A stretch of 12,593 nt of DNA. It comes from SW-9-67-25 sp964471665 (GTDB lineage: Archaea; Halobacteriota; Halobacteria; Halobacteriales; Haloarculaceae). This document shows, piece by piece, positions 6,229 through 12,593 of the stretch. The notes beneath the pieces are model-generated. The model ran no database searches and was not told where the DNA came from. It was given only the letters and a program-made list of their open reading frames with translations. How positions within the stretch are numbered: the stretch's first letter is position 1; each line of letters begins with the position of its first letter. The DNA lies in the NCBI GenBank assembly GCA_964471665.1, contig CAYYHG010000088.1, positions 1-12,593 on the forward strand, read 5' to 3'. Made by a program: the position numbers and the translations under genes.

Positions 6229-6258
6229 TATTTTGAAAATACAGTATAGAAAAATATA
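6229..6258 (-). terminator. AT-rich palindrome and T-tract at the end of the mutase operon
   Basis: About 30 bp past the M24 gene's stop codon the - strand runs TATATTTTTCT (about 6248-6258), then reaches the perfect 13-bp palindrome TATTTTCAAAATA (6229-6241). T-tracts end archaeal transcripts, so this is the likely operon terminus. The palindrome could alternatively be a regulator site. Confidence 0.45.
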
Positions 6259-6289
6259 ATGTCCTGCTTTCTGAGAGACGATATACGAG

Positions 6290-7540
6290 TCAGGGCCGGT
6301 CGACCGGGACAGTGAACAGTTCCTGTGGGATCGACGAGAGCCGTTCGACACCGTCGTCGGTCACGAGGTAGTCGTCCTCGATCATGACGCCACCCCGGTC
6401 GGGGTGGATCAGTTTTGGCTCGACGGTGAGTATCATCCCCGCCTCGATTTCGGTCGTGTTGCCCGCGACGAGTGTGGGCTCCTCGTCGGCCTCGAGGCCC
6501 AGACTGTGACCGATGTAGGGCGCCTGCATGTCGGCGTAGCCACACAGGTACTCCGCGACGCCGTCCTCGCGGGCGCGGTCGCGGGCGGCCAGGTAGGGCC
6601 GTTCGGCCGCCACGCCCGGTTCGATGGCCTCGCGTGCCGCCTCGTGGATGGCACGCGTCAGGTCGAACCACTCGCGTTGTTCGGGCGTCGGTTCGCCGAG
6701 GACGTAGGTCCGGGCCACGTCGCCGTGGTAGCCAGCCCAGTTGAGCGCCAGGTCCGCGACGACGAACTCGCCCGCTTCGAACTGGCGGTTCGAGGGTCCC
6801 CACGGCATACTCCGGGACGTCCCGACGCCGGTGACCGTCATCGCGTGCCCGGAGATGAGTGGCGCGGCGTCGCCGCTGACGATCAGTCCCGCCGCCGGCA
6901 GCCGCCAGTTCCAGCCACGGAAGAAGATCCGGTCGTCCATCCCGGCCGCGACGAGTCGCTCCGTGACGGCACCGGCGACTTCCTTCTCGGTGACCCCCGG
7001 AGCCACGCGCGACCGGATCGCCGCGTGGGCGTGTTCGTACAGTTCCGCGCCCTTCCTGACCAGTTCGACCTCCCCCTCGTCCTTGGTCGCGCGGAGTGCG
7101 AGCACGTGTTCGGAGACGCCGACCGCCTCGGCGTCCAGTGTCTCCTCGAGTCGCTCCTCCAGCGTCGCGGGAACGACCTCGCGGGGCGTGCCCACGGTGT
7201 CGACGTTCTCGACGTACTCGCCGAGTGCCGAGAGCCCGCCGGCCTGGACCTGCGACCCGGGCAATCCGATTTCCTGTGTCGCAAACCCCATCGCGCGCCG
7301 CACGAACGCTCGCGCGCCACCGGGTCGTCCCGCCGGCACGTACAACAGCATCGGCTGGCCGCTTCCCGTGAAGTAGGTGCAGTCGATGGCGTTCGGGAAG
7401 ACTGCGGCGTCGAGTCCCTCCTCGTCTAGGACTGTGGCCAGGTCGGCGACCCGGCGCTCGTAGTCGAAGTCCGGATAGTCGTGCCTGTACTCGTCGACGT
7501 CCCGGTCGTGTGCGACTGTTCGCTCGTAGTTTTCGGTCAT
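6290..7540 (-). CDS. M24-family metallohydrolase (creatinase/prolidase fold), atypical active site
   Basis: Last gene of the operon, 416 aa. It has an N-terminal creatinase-type domain (about 20-155) and a C-terminal pita-bread domain (about 158-410). All five dinuclear-metal ligands are recognisable: D263 (VVADLAL), D274 (GDVARTY), H345 (IGHSLGL), E374 (LTVEPK) and E388 (VMIEDDY). Two other histidines that prolidase and aminopeptidase P use for substrate and proton transfer are absent. The '(P)HG' position reads PWGPSNR (W247), and the 'HExP' position reads DEEP (D352). The family includes Xaa-Pro peptidases, creatinase, ectoine hydrolase and the lyase DddP, so a generic 'Xaa-Pro peptidase' label would be unsafe. 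The start is the ATG at 7540, which overlaps the methyltransferase stop by four bases (ATGA) and has GGAGTGA five bases upstream. In-frame codons further upstream lie inside the methyltransferase gene. Confidence 0.87.
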   Translation of the reverse strand: MTENYERTVAHDRDVDEYRHDYPDFDYERRVADLATVLDEEGLDAAVFPNAIDCTYFTGSGQPMLLYVPAGRPGGARAFVRRAMGFATQEIGLPGSQVQAGGLSALGEYVENVDTVGTPREVVPATLEERLEETLDAEAVGVSEHVLALRATKDEGEVELVRKGAELYEHAHAAIRSRVAPGVTEKEVAGAVTERLVAAGMDDRIFFRGWNWRLPAAGLIVSGDAAPLISGHAMTVTGVGTSRSMPWGPSNRQFEAGEFVVADLALNWAGYHGDVARTYVLGEPTPEQREWFDLTRAIHEAAREAIEPGVAAERPYLAARDRAREDGVAEYLCGYADMQAPYIGHSLGLEADEEPTLVAGNTTEIEAGMILTVEPKLIHPDRGGVMIEDDYLVTDDGVERLSSIPQELFTVPVDRP

Positions 7541-8580
7541 CGGCTCACTCCCTCGTAGACCTCGAACCGGTCGTCGAAGGTCTGCCTGTTCTGTTCCGCA
7601 CAGCCTGCGGCCGCGAGGAGGGACCGCTGTTCGCTCCGGGTCGGGACGTCGGACCCCCACGCGAGTTCCGCCCACTGTGTCTCGGCGCCCGCGGCGAAGG
7701 GAGCCCGGTCGAACTGGTCGAGAGTCCCGGGGTACACGTGGTCCAGGACGGTGACGACGCCGTCGTCCCCGAGCAGTTCCCCGAGGCGCTCGAAGAGGGA
7801 CTCCCGCGTCCCCGGATCGATCTCGTGGAGACTCATGAAGAGGATGGCGGCTTCGAACGAGCCCTCGACGTCGACGGCGTCCTGGACCCGGAAGGTGGTC
7901 CGGTCGGCGACGTCCGCGCGTTCAGCCCGCTCCCTGGCGCGGTCGATCGCGTCCCCGTCGACGTCCACGCCGACGATTTCGAGGTCGGGATACCGGTTGG
8001 TGAGTCGACAGGCGAGGTGTCCGGTTCCACACCCGATGTCGAGAACCGGGCCGCCCCGCACGAGTTCCGATTCGAAGGCCGTCAGTTCCCGGAGCAGTTT
8101 CACCACGAAGACGGACGCGAGCCCGCGGATCGACCCCTCGATGGCGTCGGTGAACTCCGGTCCGCGATCGGTCGGCGGTCGTTGCGTGCCCGTCGCGAAC
8201 GTGTCGGGATACGCCCCGTAGTCGGTGCCCAGATAGGCACCGAGGACCCGGAAGTACTCGCCCATGTACCGGTGACTGTCCGGGCGACCGAGCGGCTCGA
8301 CGAACGCCTCTGCGAGGTGGAACCGGTGCGGGCCGCCCGTTTCGTCCCCGGCCGGAGGCTCGACGTCGAGCAGCCCCCACCGGAGGCCAACCTCACAGAA
8401 CCGGTGCACGCAGGGGGAATGCAGGTCGAGGTCGGCCGCCAGCTCCGCCGGCGTTCCCGGGCGGACGAGCGCCTCCAGCAGCCCCGTCTCGACGCCGGTG
8501 TAGACGTAGTAGGTCGCGTGGAAGCCACTGACGAACCCGTGGAGACGGTCGACGGGATCGAGGCGCTGCCGGTCACTCAT
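7537..8580 (-). CDS. Class I SAM-dependent methyltransferase with N-terminal winged-helix domain
   Basis: A 347-aa protein with the layout of small-molecule O-/N-methyltransferases. A helical, winged-helix-like dimerisation domain comes first (about 1-75, TGVETGLLEALVRPGTPAEL), then a linker. The Rossmann SAM domain follows: motif I VLDIGCGTGHL (179-189), the acidic ribose-binding strand IVGVDVDGDAI, and the post-motif AAILFMSLHEI. It overlaps the upstream meaB gene by eight bases and the downstream M24 gene by four, so it is almost surely made together with them. The acceptor is unknown. No methyltransferase is needed for the acyl-CoA mutase reaction, so the context suggests either that the pathway's substrate or product is methylated or that the two modules are only co-regulated. 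It resembles hydroxyindole- or polyketide-type O-methyltransferases more than RNA or protein methylases. Confidence 0.88.
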   Translation of the reverse strand: MSDRQRLDPVDRLHGFVSGFHATYYVYTGVETGLLEALVRPGTPAELAADLDLHSPCVHRFCEVGLRWGLLDVEPPAGDETGGPHRFHLAEAFVEPLGRPDSHRYMGEYFRVLGAYLGTDYGAYPDTFATGTQRPPTDRGPEFTDAIEGSIRGLASVFVVKLLRELTAFESELVRGGPVLDIGCGTGHLACRLTNRYPDLEIVGVDVDGDAIDRARERAERADVADRTTFRVQDAVDVEGSFEAAILFMSLHEIDPGTRESLFERLGELLGDDGVVTVLDHVYPGTLDQFDRAPFAAGAETQWAELAWGSDVPTRSEQRSLLAAAGCAEQNRQTFDDRFEVYEGVSR

Positions 8581-9595
8581 CTTCCGCTGTGGCGTCCTCG
8601 ACCGCCTCGCGAAACGGGACCGCGAGTTCGTCGGCCACGCTGTACGGATCCGCCTCCGTGTCGAGCGCGCCGCGGCGCGCCGCGAGGAGTCGCTCCCGGA
8701 GCCGTTCGATCTCGGTGGCGAGGTGGACAGTCACCTCCTGTTCGAACCGCTCTGCGCGGCGCTCGGCGAGTTCGCCGGTCGATTCGAGGTGGGCGTGGTG
8801 GTCGTCCAGTGCCCCGACGAGGTCGGCGACGCCTTCGCCGGTCGTGGCGACGGTCAACTCGACCCTGGGGACCCACGTGTCGGTCTCGGCGGCTGTCTCG
8901 TCGTCGAGGTCCTGGCCGATCCGTATCATCTGTACCAGTTCCTGTGCCGTGGCTGTCGCGCCGTCGAGGTCGGCCTTGTTGACAGCGAAGACGTCGGCGA
9001 TTTCGAGGATCCCCGCCTTGTTGGCCTGGACGTCGTCGCCCGCGCCGGGGATCGCGACCAGACAGACCGTGTCGGCCGCACGGACGATGTCGATCTCGTT
9101 TTGTCCGGCACCGACCGTCTCGATGATGACCAGATCCTTCCCGAACGCGTCCATCGCGTGGACGACGTCGAAGGTGGCCGCTGCCAGCCCCCCGGAGTGA
9201 CCGCGCGCGCTCATCGACCGGAAGAACACCTCCGGGTCCTCGGGGCGTGTCGTCTGGCGCACGCGGTCCCCGAGGACGCTGCCCCCGGAGTACGGCGAGG
9301 ACGGGTCGACCGCGATGACGCCGACCGTCAGGCCGCGCTCGCGGAAGCCGTCGACGAGTTTGTCGACCAGTGTCGATTTCCCCGCGCCGGGCTGGCCGGT
9401 GACGCCGATGGTCCGCGTCCCGTCGGCGTGGCTGTAGAGTGCCTTGACCGCACCTTCGTAGCCCGGTGCGCCGTTCTCGATGCGGGTGATGAGCCGGGAG
9501 AGCGAGAGCTGGTTGCCGGCCAGGACCCCCTCCACGTACTCTGCAAGCTCCCCGTCGAGGTCCGCCCCACTCACCGTGCTGTCGTTCTCACTCAC
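8573..9595 (-). CDS. meaB: MeaB/ArgK-family GTPase, acyl-CoA mutase chaperone
   Basis: G3E-type P-loop GTPase that gates delivery of adenosylcobalamin to a B12 acyl-CoA mutase and protects it from inactivation (MeaB/MMAA family; the HCM-locus version is called MeaH). The 340-aa product has the Walker A loop GQPGAGKST (67-75), DPSSPYSGGSVLGDR (97-111), the switch segment ETVGAGQNE (159-167) and the base-specificity motif NKAD (206-209). A helical N-terminal arm (10-60) and a charged C-terminal dimerisation arm (about 275-340) complete the family layout. It starts with GTG, whose overlap with the upstream small-subunit stop reads GTGAGTGA. The overlap with the downstream methyltransferase reads ATGAGTGA, the same eight-base arrangement. 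Position directly after the mutase subunits identifies its client. Confidence 0.93.
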   Translation of the reverse strand: MSENDSTVSGADLDGELAEYVEGVLAGNQLSLSRLITRIENGAPGYEGAVKALYSHADGTRTIGVTGQPGAGKSTLVDKLVDGFRERGLTVGVIAVDPSSPYSGGSVLGDRVRQTTRPEDPEVFFRSMSARGHSGGLAAATFDVVHAMDAFGKDLVIIETVGAGQNEIDIVRAADTVCLVAIPGAGDDVQANKAGILEIADVFAVNKADLDGATATAQELVQMIRIGQDLDDETAAETDTWVPRVELTVATTGEGVADLVGALDDHHAHLESTGELAERRAERFEQEVTVHLATEIERLRERLLAARRGALDTEADPYSVADELAVPFREAVEDATAEDE

Positions 9596-10010
9596 CCAAC
9601 TCCTCCTGGACGTACTCGACGATGCTGTTGATGTCGCTGTCGGGGCCGAACACCCGGTCGACGCCGATGTCGAGCAGTTCCTGCTTGTCCTGGTCGGGGA
9701 TGGTCCCGCCGACCAGCACGAGAATGTCTGTCATGCCCGCCGCCTCGAGCTGGTCGAGGACCTGCGGAACGAGCGTGTCGTGTGCGCCACTGAGGATGCT
9801 CAACCCGAGGACGTCGACGTCTTCCTGGATGGCCGTCTGGACGATCGCCTCGGGGGACTGTCGCAGCCCCGAGTAGATGACCTCACAGCCGGCGTCCCGG
9901 AAGGCCCGCGCGACCACCTTCGCACCCCTGTCGTGGCCGTCCAGCCCCGGTTTGCCGATCAGCACCCGGATCGGCTGGGACCACTTCTCGGTGTCCGGCC
10001 GGGAACTCAT
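9588..10010 (-). CDS. hcmB: Acyl-CoA mutase small subunit, cobalamin-binding (HCM-like)
   Basis: A 140-aa B12-binding subunit of the two-subunit acyl-CoA mutase. PIRVLIGKPGLDGHDRGAKV carries the DxHxxG motif (DGHDRG, residues 24-29); H26 is expected to replace the dimethylbenzimidazole ligand of cobalt. LGLSILSGAH (SxL) and LVLVGGTIPDQD (GG) are the other two cobalamin contacts, and AIQEDVDVLG links them. Separate large and small subunits, instead of one ~730-aa chain, are seen in many archaeal mutases and in bacterial 2-hydroxyisobutyryl-CoA mutase. The ATG at 10010 is chosen because it lies one base past the large-subunit stop; an in-frame codon at 10061 would overlap that gene by about 50 bases and adds a non-homologous leader. 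It overlaps meaB by eight bases. Strong family call; the HCM label follows from the large subunit. Confidence 0.9.
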   Translation of the reverse strand: MSSRPDTEKWSQPIRVLIGKPGLDGHDRGAKVVARAFRDAGCEVIYSGLRQSPEAIVQTAIQEDVDVLGLSILSGAHDTLVPQVLDQLEAAGMTDILVLVGGTIPDQDKQELLDIGVDRVFGPDSDINSIVEYVQEELGE

Positions 10011-10011
10011 C

Positions 10012-11796
10012 TCAGAACACCCCCGGGTCCTCGTAGGTGCCGTACTTGTCGCGCAACACACCCATCATCTCGCCCTCTGTGGCGTAGACCTTGGCCGCGT
10101 CGACCAGGTAGGGCATGATGTTCTCGTCGGTCTCGACCGCCTGACGCAGTGCCTCGATCTTCGCCTCGACTGCCTCCTCGTCGCGGTCGGCCTTGACCTG
10201 CTGGAGGCGCTCTCGCTGGCGGTCTTCGGTCGCCGGATCGGCCGTGAACAGGTCGATCTCCTCGGCGTCGCCGCCCTCCGTGTAGCAGTTGACGCCGACC
10301 TTCTTGAGGTCGCCTTCGGTCTTGCGTTTCTCCCACTCGTAGGAGGAGTCGACGATCTCCTGCTCGAAGTAGCCGTTCTCGATGCCCCGGAGCATCCCCT
10401 CTTTCATGTTGCCCTCGCCCAGTTCCTCGATCTCGGCCAGGTACTCGAGAACCCGCTCTTCCATCTCCTGGGTCGCCGTCTCGACGTAGTAACTGCCACC
10501 CAGCGGGTCGATCGTCTCGGTGATGCCGGACTCCCGTGCGATGACCTGCTGGGTCCGGAGGGCGATCCGCATCGCGTCTTCGCTGGGGATCGACAGCGCC
10601 TCGTCGTAGCCGTTGGTGTGCAGCGACTGGCACCCACCCATGACGGCGGCCATCGCCTGGATCGTCGTCCGGACGATGTTGACCATCGGCTGTTTGGCGG
10701 TCAGGCTCTCGCCGGCCGTCTGGACGTGGTAGCGCATCCGCTTTGCGGCGTCGCCGTCGACGCCGTAGCGCTCCTCCATGATACGGGCCCAGATTCGCCG
10801 GACAGCGCGGAACTTCGCGACCTCCTCGAAGAAGTCCGTCTGGGAGACGAAAAAGAAAGACATCCGCGGCACGAAATCGTCGGGATCGAGACCCCGCTCG
10901 ACGCCGGCGTCGACGTAGCCCATCCCGGCACCCAGGGTGAAGGCCGCCTCCTGAGCCGCCGAGCCGCCGGCCTCGCGGGTGTGGTAGCCGCTCACGTTCG
11001 CCCAGTACCAGTTGGGGATCTCCTCGGTGCAGTACTCCACGACGTCTTTGACGATCTCGACGTTGGGTCGGGGCGGGAGCGCGAACGTCTTCTGGGCGAT
11101 GAACTCCTTGAAAATGGAGTTCTGGATGGTCCCCCGCAGCGCCTCGCGGTCGACGCCGCGCTGGTCGGCGAGCGCCACGTAGAAGGCGAGCAGGATGGGC
11201 GCCGGCGAGTTGATCGTCATGCTGGTCGAAACCTCGTCCAGCGGGATGTCCTCGAAGAGGTCCTCGACGTCGGCCAGCGTGTCGATGGCGACGCCGATGC
11301 GGCCGACCTCGCCCTCCGAGTGGTCGTCGTCGGAGTCGTAGCCCGTCAGTGTGGGGTGGTCGAAGTCTGTCGACAGCCCGGTCTGGCCCTGCTCCAGGAG
11401 GTACTTGTAGCGCTGGTTGGTCTCCTCGGCGGTCTCGAAGCCGGCGATCTGGCGGTGGGTCCAGACACGCCCGCGGTACATCGTCGGGTACGCACCCCGC
11501 GTGAAGGGGGGGTCCCCGGGGAAGCCCAGATCGTTCTCGTAGTCGAAATCCGCGAGGTCCGCGGGCGTGTAGAGGCGCTTTCGCTCGTATCCCGAGAGCG
11601 TCTCGAACGTCTCCTTGCGCTCGGGGTGGCCCTCCAGCCACTCCTCCAGGGTGTCCCCATCCCACTCGTCGTAGGCCTCCATGAACGCCCTGAGGCGTTC
11701 GTCGTCGTACATCGACTCGTCTGTCTGTTCGTCTGTGTCGTACATCCCCGTCGCTTCGTCGAACAGGGACTGCTCTTCGGGGGTTGATTCTGACAT
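10012..11796 (-). CDS. hcmA: B12-dependent acyl-CoA mutase large subunit, 2-hydroxyisobutyryl-CoA mutase-like
   Basis: Catalytic TIM-barrel subunit of the methylmalonyl-CoA mutase family, 594 aa with an acidic N-terminal extension of about 30 residues. Landmarks: GAYPTMYRGRVWTHRQIAGF (101-120), ETAEETNQRYKYLLEQGQTG (121-140), LSTDFDHPTLTGYDSD (141-156), GTIQNSIFKEFIAQK (222-236), SGYHTREAG with Y271/H272, SLHTNGYDEA (391-400) and IDPLGGSYYVE (429-439). Three specificity positions differ from methylmalonyl-CoA mutase. Tyr89 is Ile117, Ala116 is Asp144 and Arg207 is Gln235 (Propionibacterium numbering given first). These are Ile90, Asp117 and Gln208 of the bacterial 2-hydroxyisobutyryl-CoA mutase. 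The expected reaction is 2-hydroxyisobutyryl-CoA to or from 3-hydroxybutyryl-CoA. The gene starts two bases after the ligase stop and ends one base before the small subunit. Family certain, HCM assignment likely. A generic annotation would call it methylmalonyl-CoA mutase. Confidence 0.93.
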   Translation of the reverse strand: MSESTPEEQSLFDEATGMYDTDEQTDESMYDDERLRAFMEAYDEWDGDTLEEWLEGHPERKETFETLSGYERKRLYTPADLADFDYENDLGFPGDPPFTRGAYPTMYRGRVWTHRQIAGFETAEETNQRYKYLLEQGQTGLSTDFDHPTLTGYDSDDDHSEGEVGRIGVAIDTLADVEDLFEDIPLDEVSTSMTINSPAPILLAFYVALADQRGVDREALRGTIQNSIFKEFIAQKTFALPPRPNVEIVKDVVEYCTEEIPNWYWANVSGYHTREAGGSAAQEAAFTLGAGMGYVDAGVERGLDPDDFVPRMSFFFVSQTDFFEEVAKFRAVRRIWARIMEERYGVDGDAAKRMRYHVQTAGESLTAKQPMVNIVRTTIQAMAAVMGGCQSLHTNGYDEALSIPSEDAMRIALRTQQVIARESGITETIDPLGGSYYVETATQEMEERVLEYLAEIEELGEGNMKEGMLRGIENGYFEQEIVDSSYEWEKRKTEGDLKKVGVNCYTEGGDAEEIDLFTADPATEDRQRERLQQVKADRDEEAVEAKIEALRQAVETDENIMPYLVDAAKVYATEGEMMGVLRDKYGTYEDPGVF

Positions 11797-11798
11797 TG

Positions 11799-12593
11799 TC
11801 AGATGTCGATCGAGAGGTCGCGTTCGTCTGTAACTCTGTCCGCCTTGAACTGCGTTCGTTCCAGTTGGCCCTTCTCTACGACCGTGACCTCGGGCGTGAG
11901 GCCGATCTCGGATTTCACCGACTTCCGGACGCGGCTGCGAAACGCCTCGGTCGTGAGGTCGCTTCCGTCGTCCTGTTCGACGACGATGTCGAGGCTGTCG
12001 AGTGCGCCCTCCTTCTCGACGACGACGCGGAACTCGTCGCCGAACTCGTCCAGGGCGCGGAGCCGGTCTTCGATCTGCGAGGGGAAGACGTTCTTCCCGC
12101 GGATCACGAGCATGTCGTCGACGCGGCCGTAGACGCCCTTCGGGAGCGTCGGGTAGGTCCGCTCGCAGTCACAGTCTATCGCTTCGTGGCTCTCCCAGTA
12201 GGAGATGTCGCCGCTCCAGAGCCGGATCATCGGCTGGGAGGTCCGCCCCAGGTGTGTGTACGTCGGGACGCCCTCCTCGCCGTAGTCGAGCACTCGTTCG
12301 GTGTCGGGGTCGAGCAACTCCGCGTAGACGATGTCCTGCCAGAGGTGCATCCCGTTTTCCAGGTGCCGACAGCCCGAACTGGACATCCAGGGAGTCATCT
12401 CGGCCATGCTGCCCTGGTCGATGACCTCGCAGTCGAACATCGATTCGACGCGCTCGCGCGTCGACGGCACGCTCGCGCCCGGTTCGCCCGAGAAGAAGAG
12501 CACCTTGAAGCTGAAGTCCTCGGCCGGATCGTACCCGTTCTCCTGGGCAGTCTCCCCGAGGTAGATCGCGTACGAGGGCGTCCCGTACAGCGC
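11799..12593 (-). CDS. Acyl-CoA ligase, phenylacetate-CoA ligase family (5' end outside window)
   Basis: C-terminal 264 codons of an AMP-forming CoA ligase. The gene continues past the right edge; the GTG at 12503 is not its start, since the frame stays open and homologous to base 12593 (LYGTPSYAIYLGETAQE). Visible landmarks are VLFFSGEPGASVPSTRERVE, the acceptor-side segment NGMHLWQDIVYAELLDP, RLWSGD, the Cys-rich DCDCERTYP, and the hinge motif YGRVDDMLVIRGKNVFPSQI (visible residues ~155-174). Near the end K250 in TQFKADR is the likely adenylation lysine. These are PaaK-type features (usual length about 430 aa). Because it is the first visible gene of the mutase operon, two bases before the large subunit, I infer it makes the mutase's acyl-CoA substrate, as the hydroxyisobutyrate-CoA ligase does in bacterial HCM loci. 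The true acid substrate is not readable from the sequence. Confidence 0.9.
   Translation of the reverse strand, partial: ALYGTPSYAIYLGETAQENGYDPAEDFSFKVLFFSGEPGASVPSTRERVESMFDCEVIDQGSMAEMTPWMSSSGCRHLENGMHLWQDIVYAELLDPDTERVLDYGEEGVPTYTHLGRTSQPMIRLWSGDISYWESHEAIDCDCERTYPTLPKGVYGRVDDMLVIRGKNVFPSQIEDRLRALDEFGDEFRVVVEKEGALDSLDIVVEQDDGSDLTTEAFRSRVRKSVKSEIGLTPEVTVVEKGQLERTQFKADRVTDERDLSIDI

Noticed and set aside
7510..8982. A 490-codon + strand open frame opposite the methyltransferase and meaB genes
   Set aside because: It spans two unrelated genes antisense, becomes Arg-rich and low-complexity, and has no recognisable domain.
9877..11787. A 636-codon open frame on the + strand opposite the mutase large subunit
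   Set aside because: It is the antisense mirror of a GC-rich acidic gene. It has no family motifs, while the - strand frame shows full mutase homology.
1..12593. CRISPR arrays, rRNA, integrases or transposases
   Set aside because: I saw no regularly spaced repeats, no rRNA-like segments and no recombinase or transposase motifs in any frame.

Overview
The window looks like a chromosomal stretch from a haloarchaeon. The coding sequence is GC-rich and strongly acidic (Asp/Glu-rich surfaces). Several genes have TATA elements about 26-30 bp upstream of the start codon, as in leaderless transcripts. There is a Tat-type lipoprotein signal, an archaeal FtsZ1, and the haloarchaeal type of (phospho)mevalonate decarboxylase.

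Left part (1-2514, + strand): the 3' end of ftsZ1, then an 80-82 bp structure bounded by 16-bp perfect inverted repeats, a TauE/SafE (TSUP) permease, and the isoprenoid-pathway decarboxylase. Middle part (about 2515-6290): gene-poor, patchier in composition and mostly on the - strand. It holds a ~510-bp non-coding stretch, a PQQ-type beta-propeller Tat lipoprotein, a 69-aa membrane protein, a decayed membrane-protein gene with an in-frame TGA, and a HAD phosphatase. Two near-identical 32-bp direct repeats, each centred on a TATA-like core, lie at 2777-2808 and 6144-6175 and bracket this block.

Right part (6290-12593, - strand): a tightly packed operon read right to left. Its order is an acyl-CoA ligase of the phenylacetate-CoA ligase family (runs off the window), a B12-dependent acyl-CoA mutase large subunit, the mutase small (cobalamin-binding) subunit, a MeaB-type GTPase chaperone, a SAM-dependent methyltransferase, and an M24 (creatinase/prolidase fold) metallohydrolase. 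Gaps are 2 and 1 nt, followed by overlaps of 8, 8 and 4 nt.

The main result is that the mutase is probably not a methylmalonyl-CoA mutase. At the three positions that set substrate choice it carries Ile117, Asp144 and Gln235. These match Ile90, Asp117 and Gln208 of the bacterial 2-hydroxyisobutyryl-CoA mutase (HCM) rather than the Tyr/Ala/Arg of methylmalonyl-CoA mutase. The ligase-large-small-MeaB set is also the gene content of bacterial HCM loci. The window therefore suggests an archaeal pathway that activates a branched hydroxy acid and isomerises it to a linear 3-hydroxyacyl-CoA. Two extra genes are co-translated with it: a methyltransferase, and an M24 enzyme that keeps its metal ligands but has lost both usual peptidase histidines.
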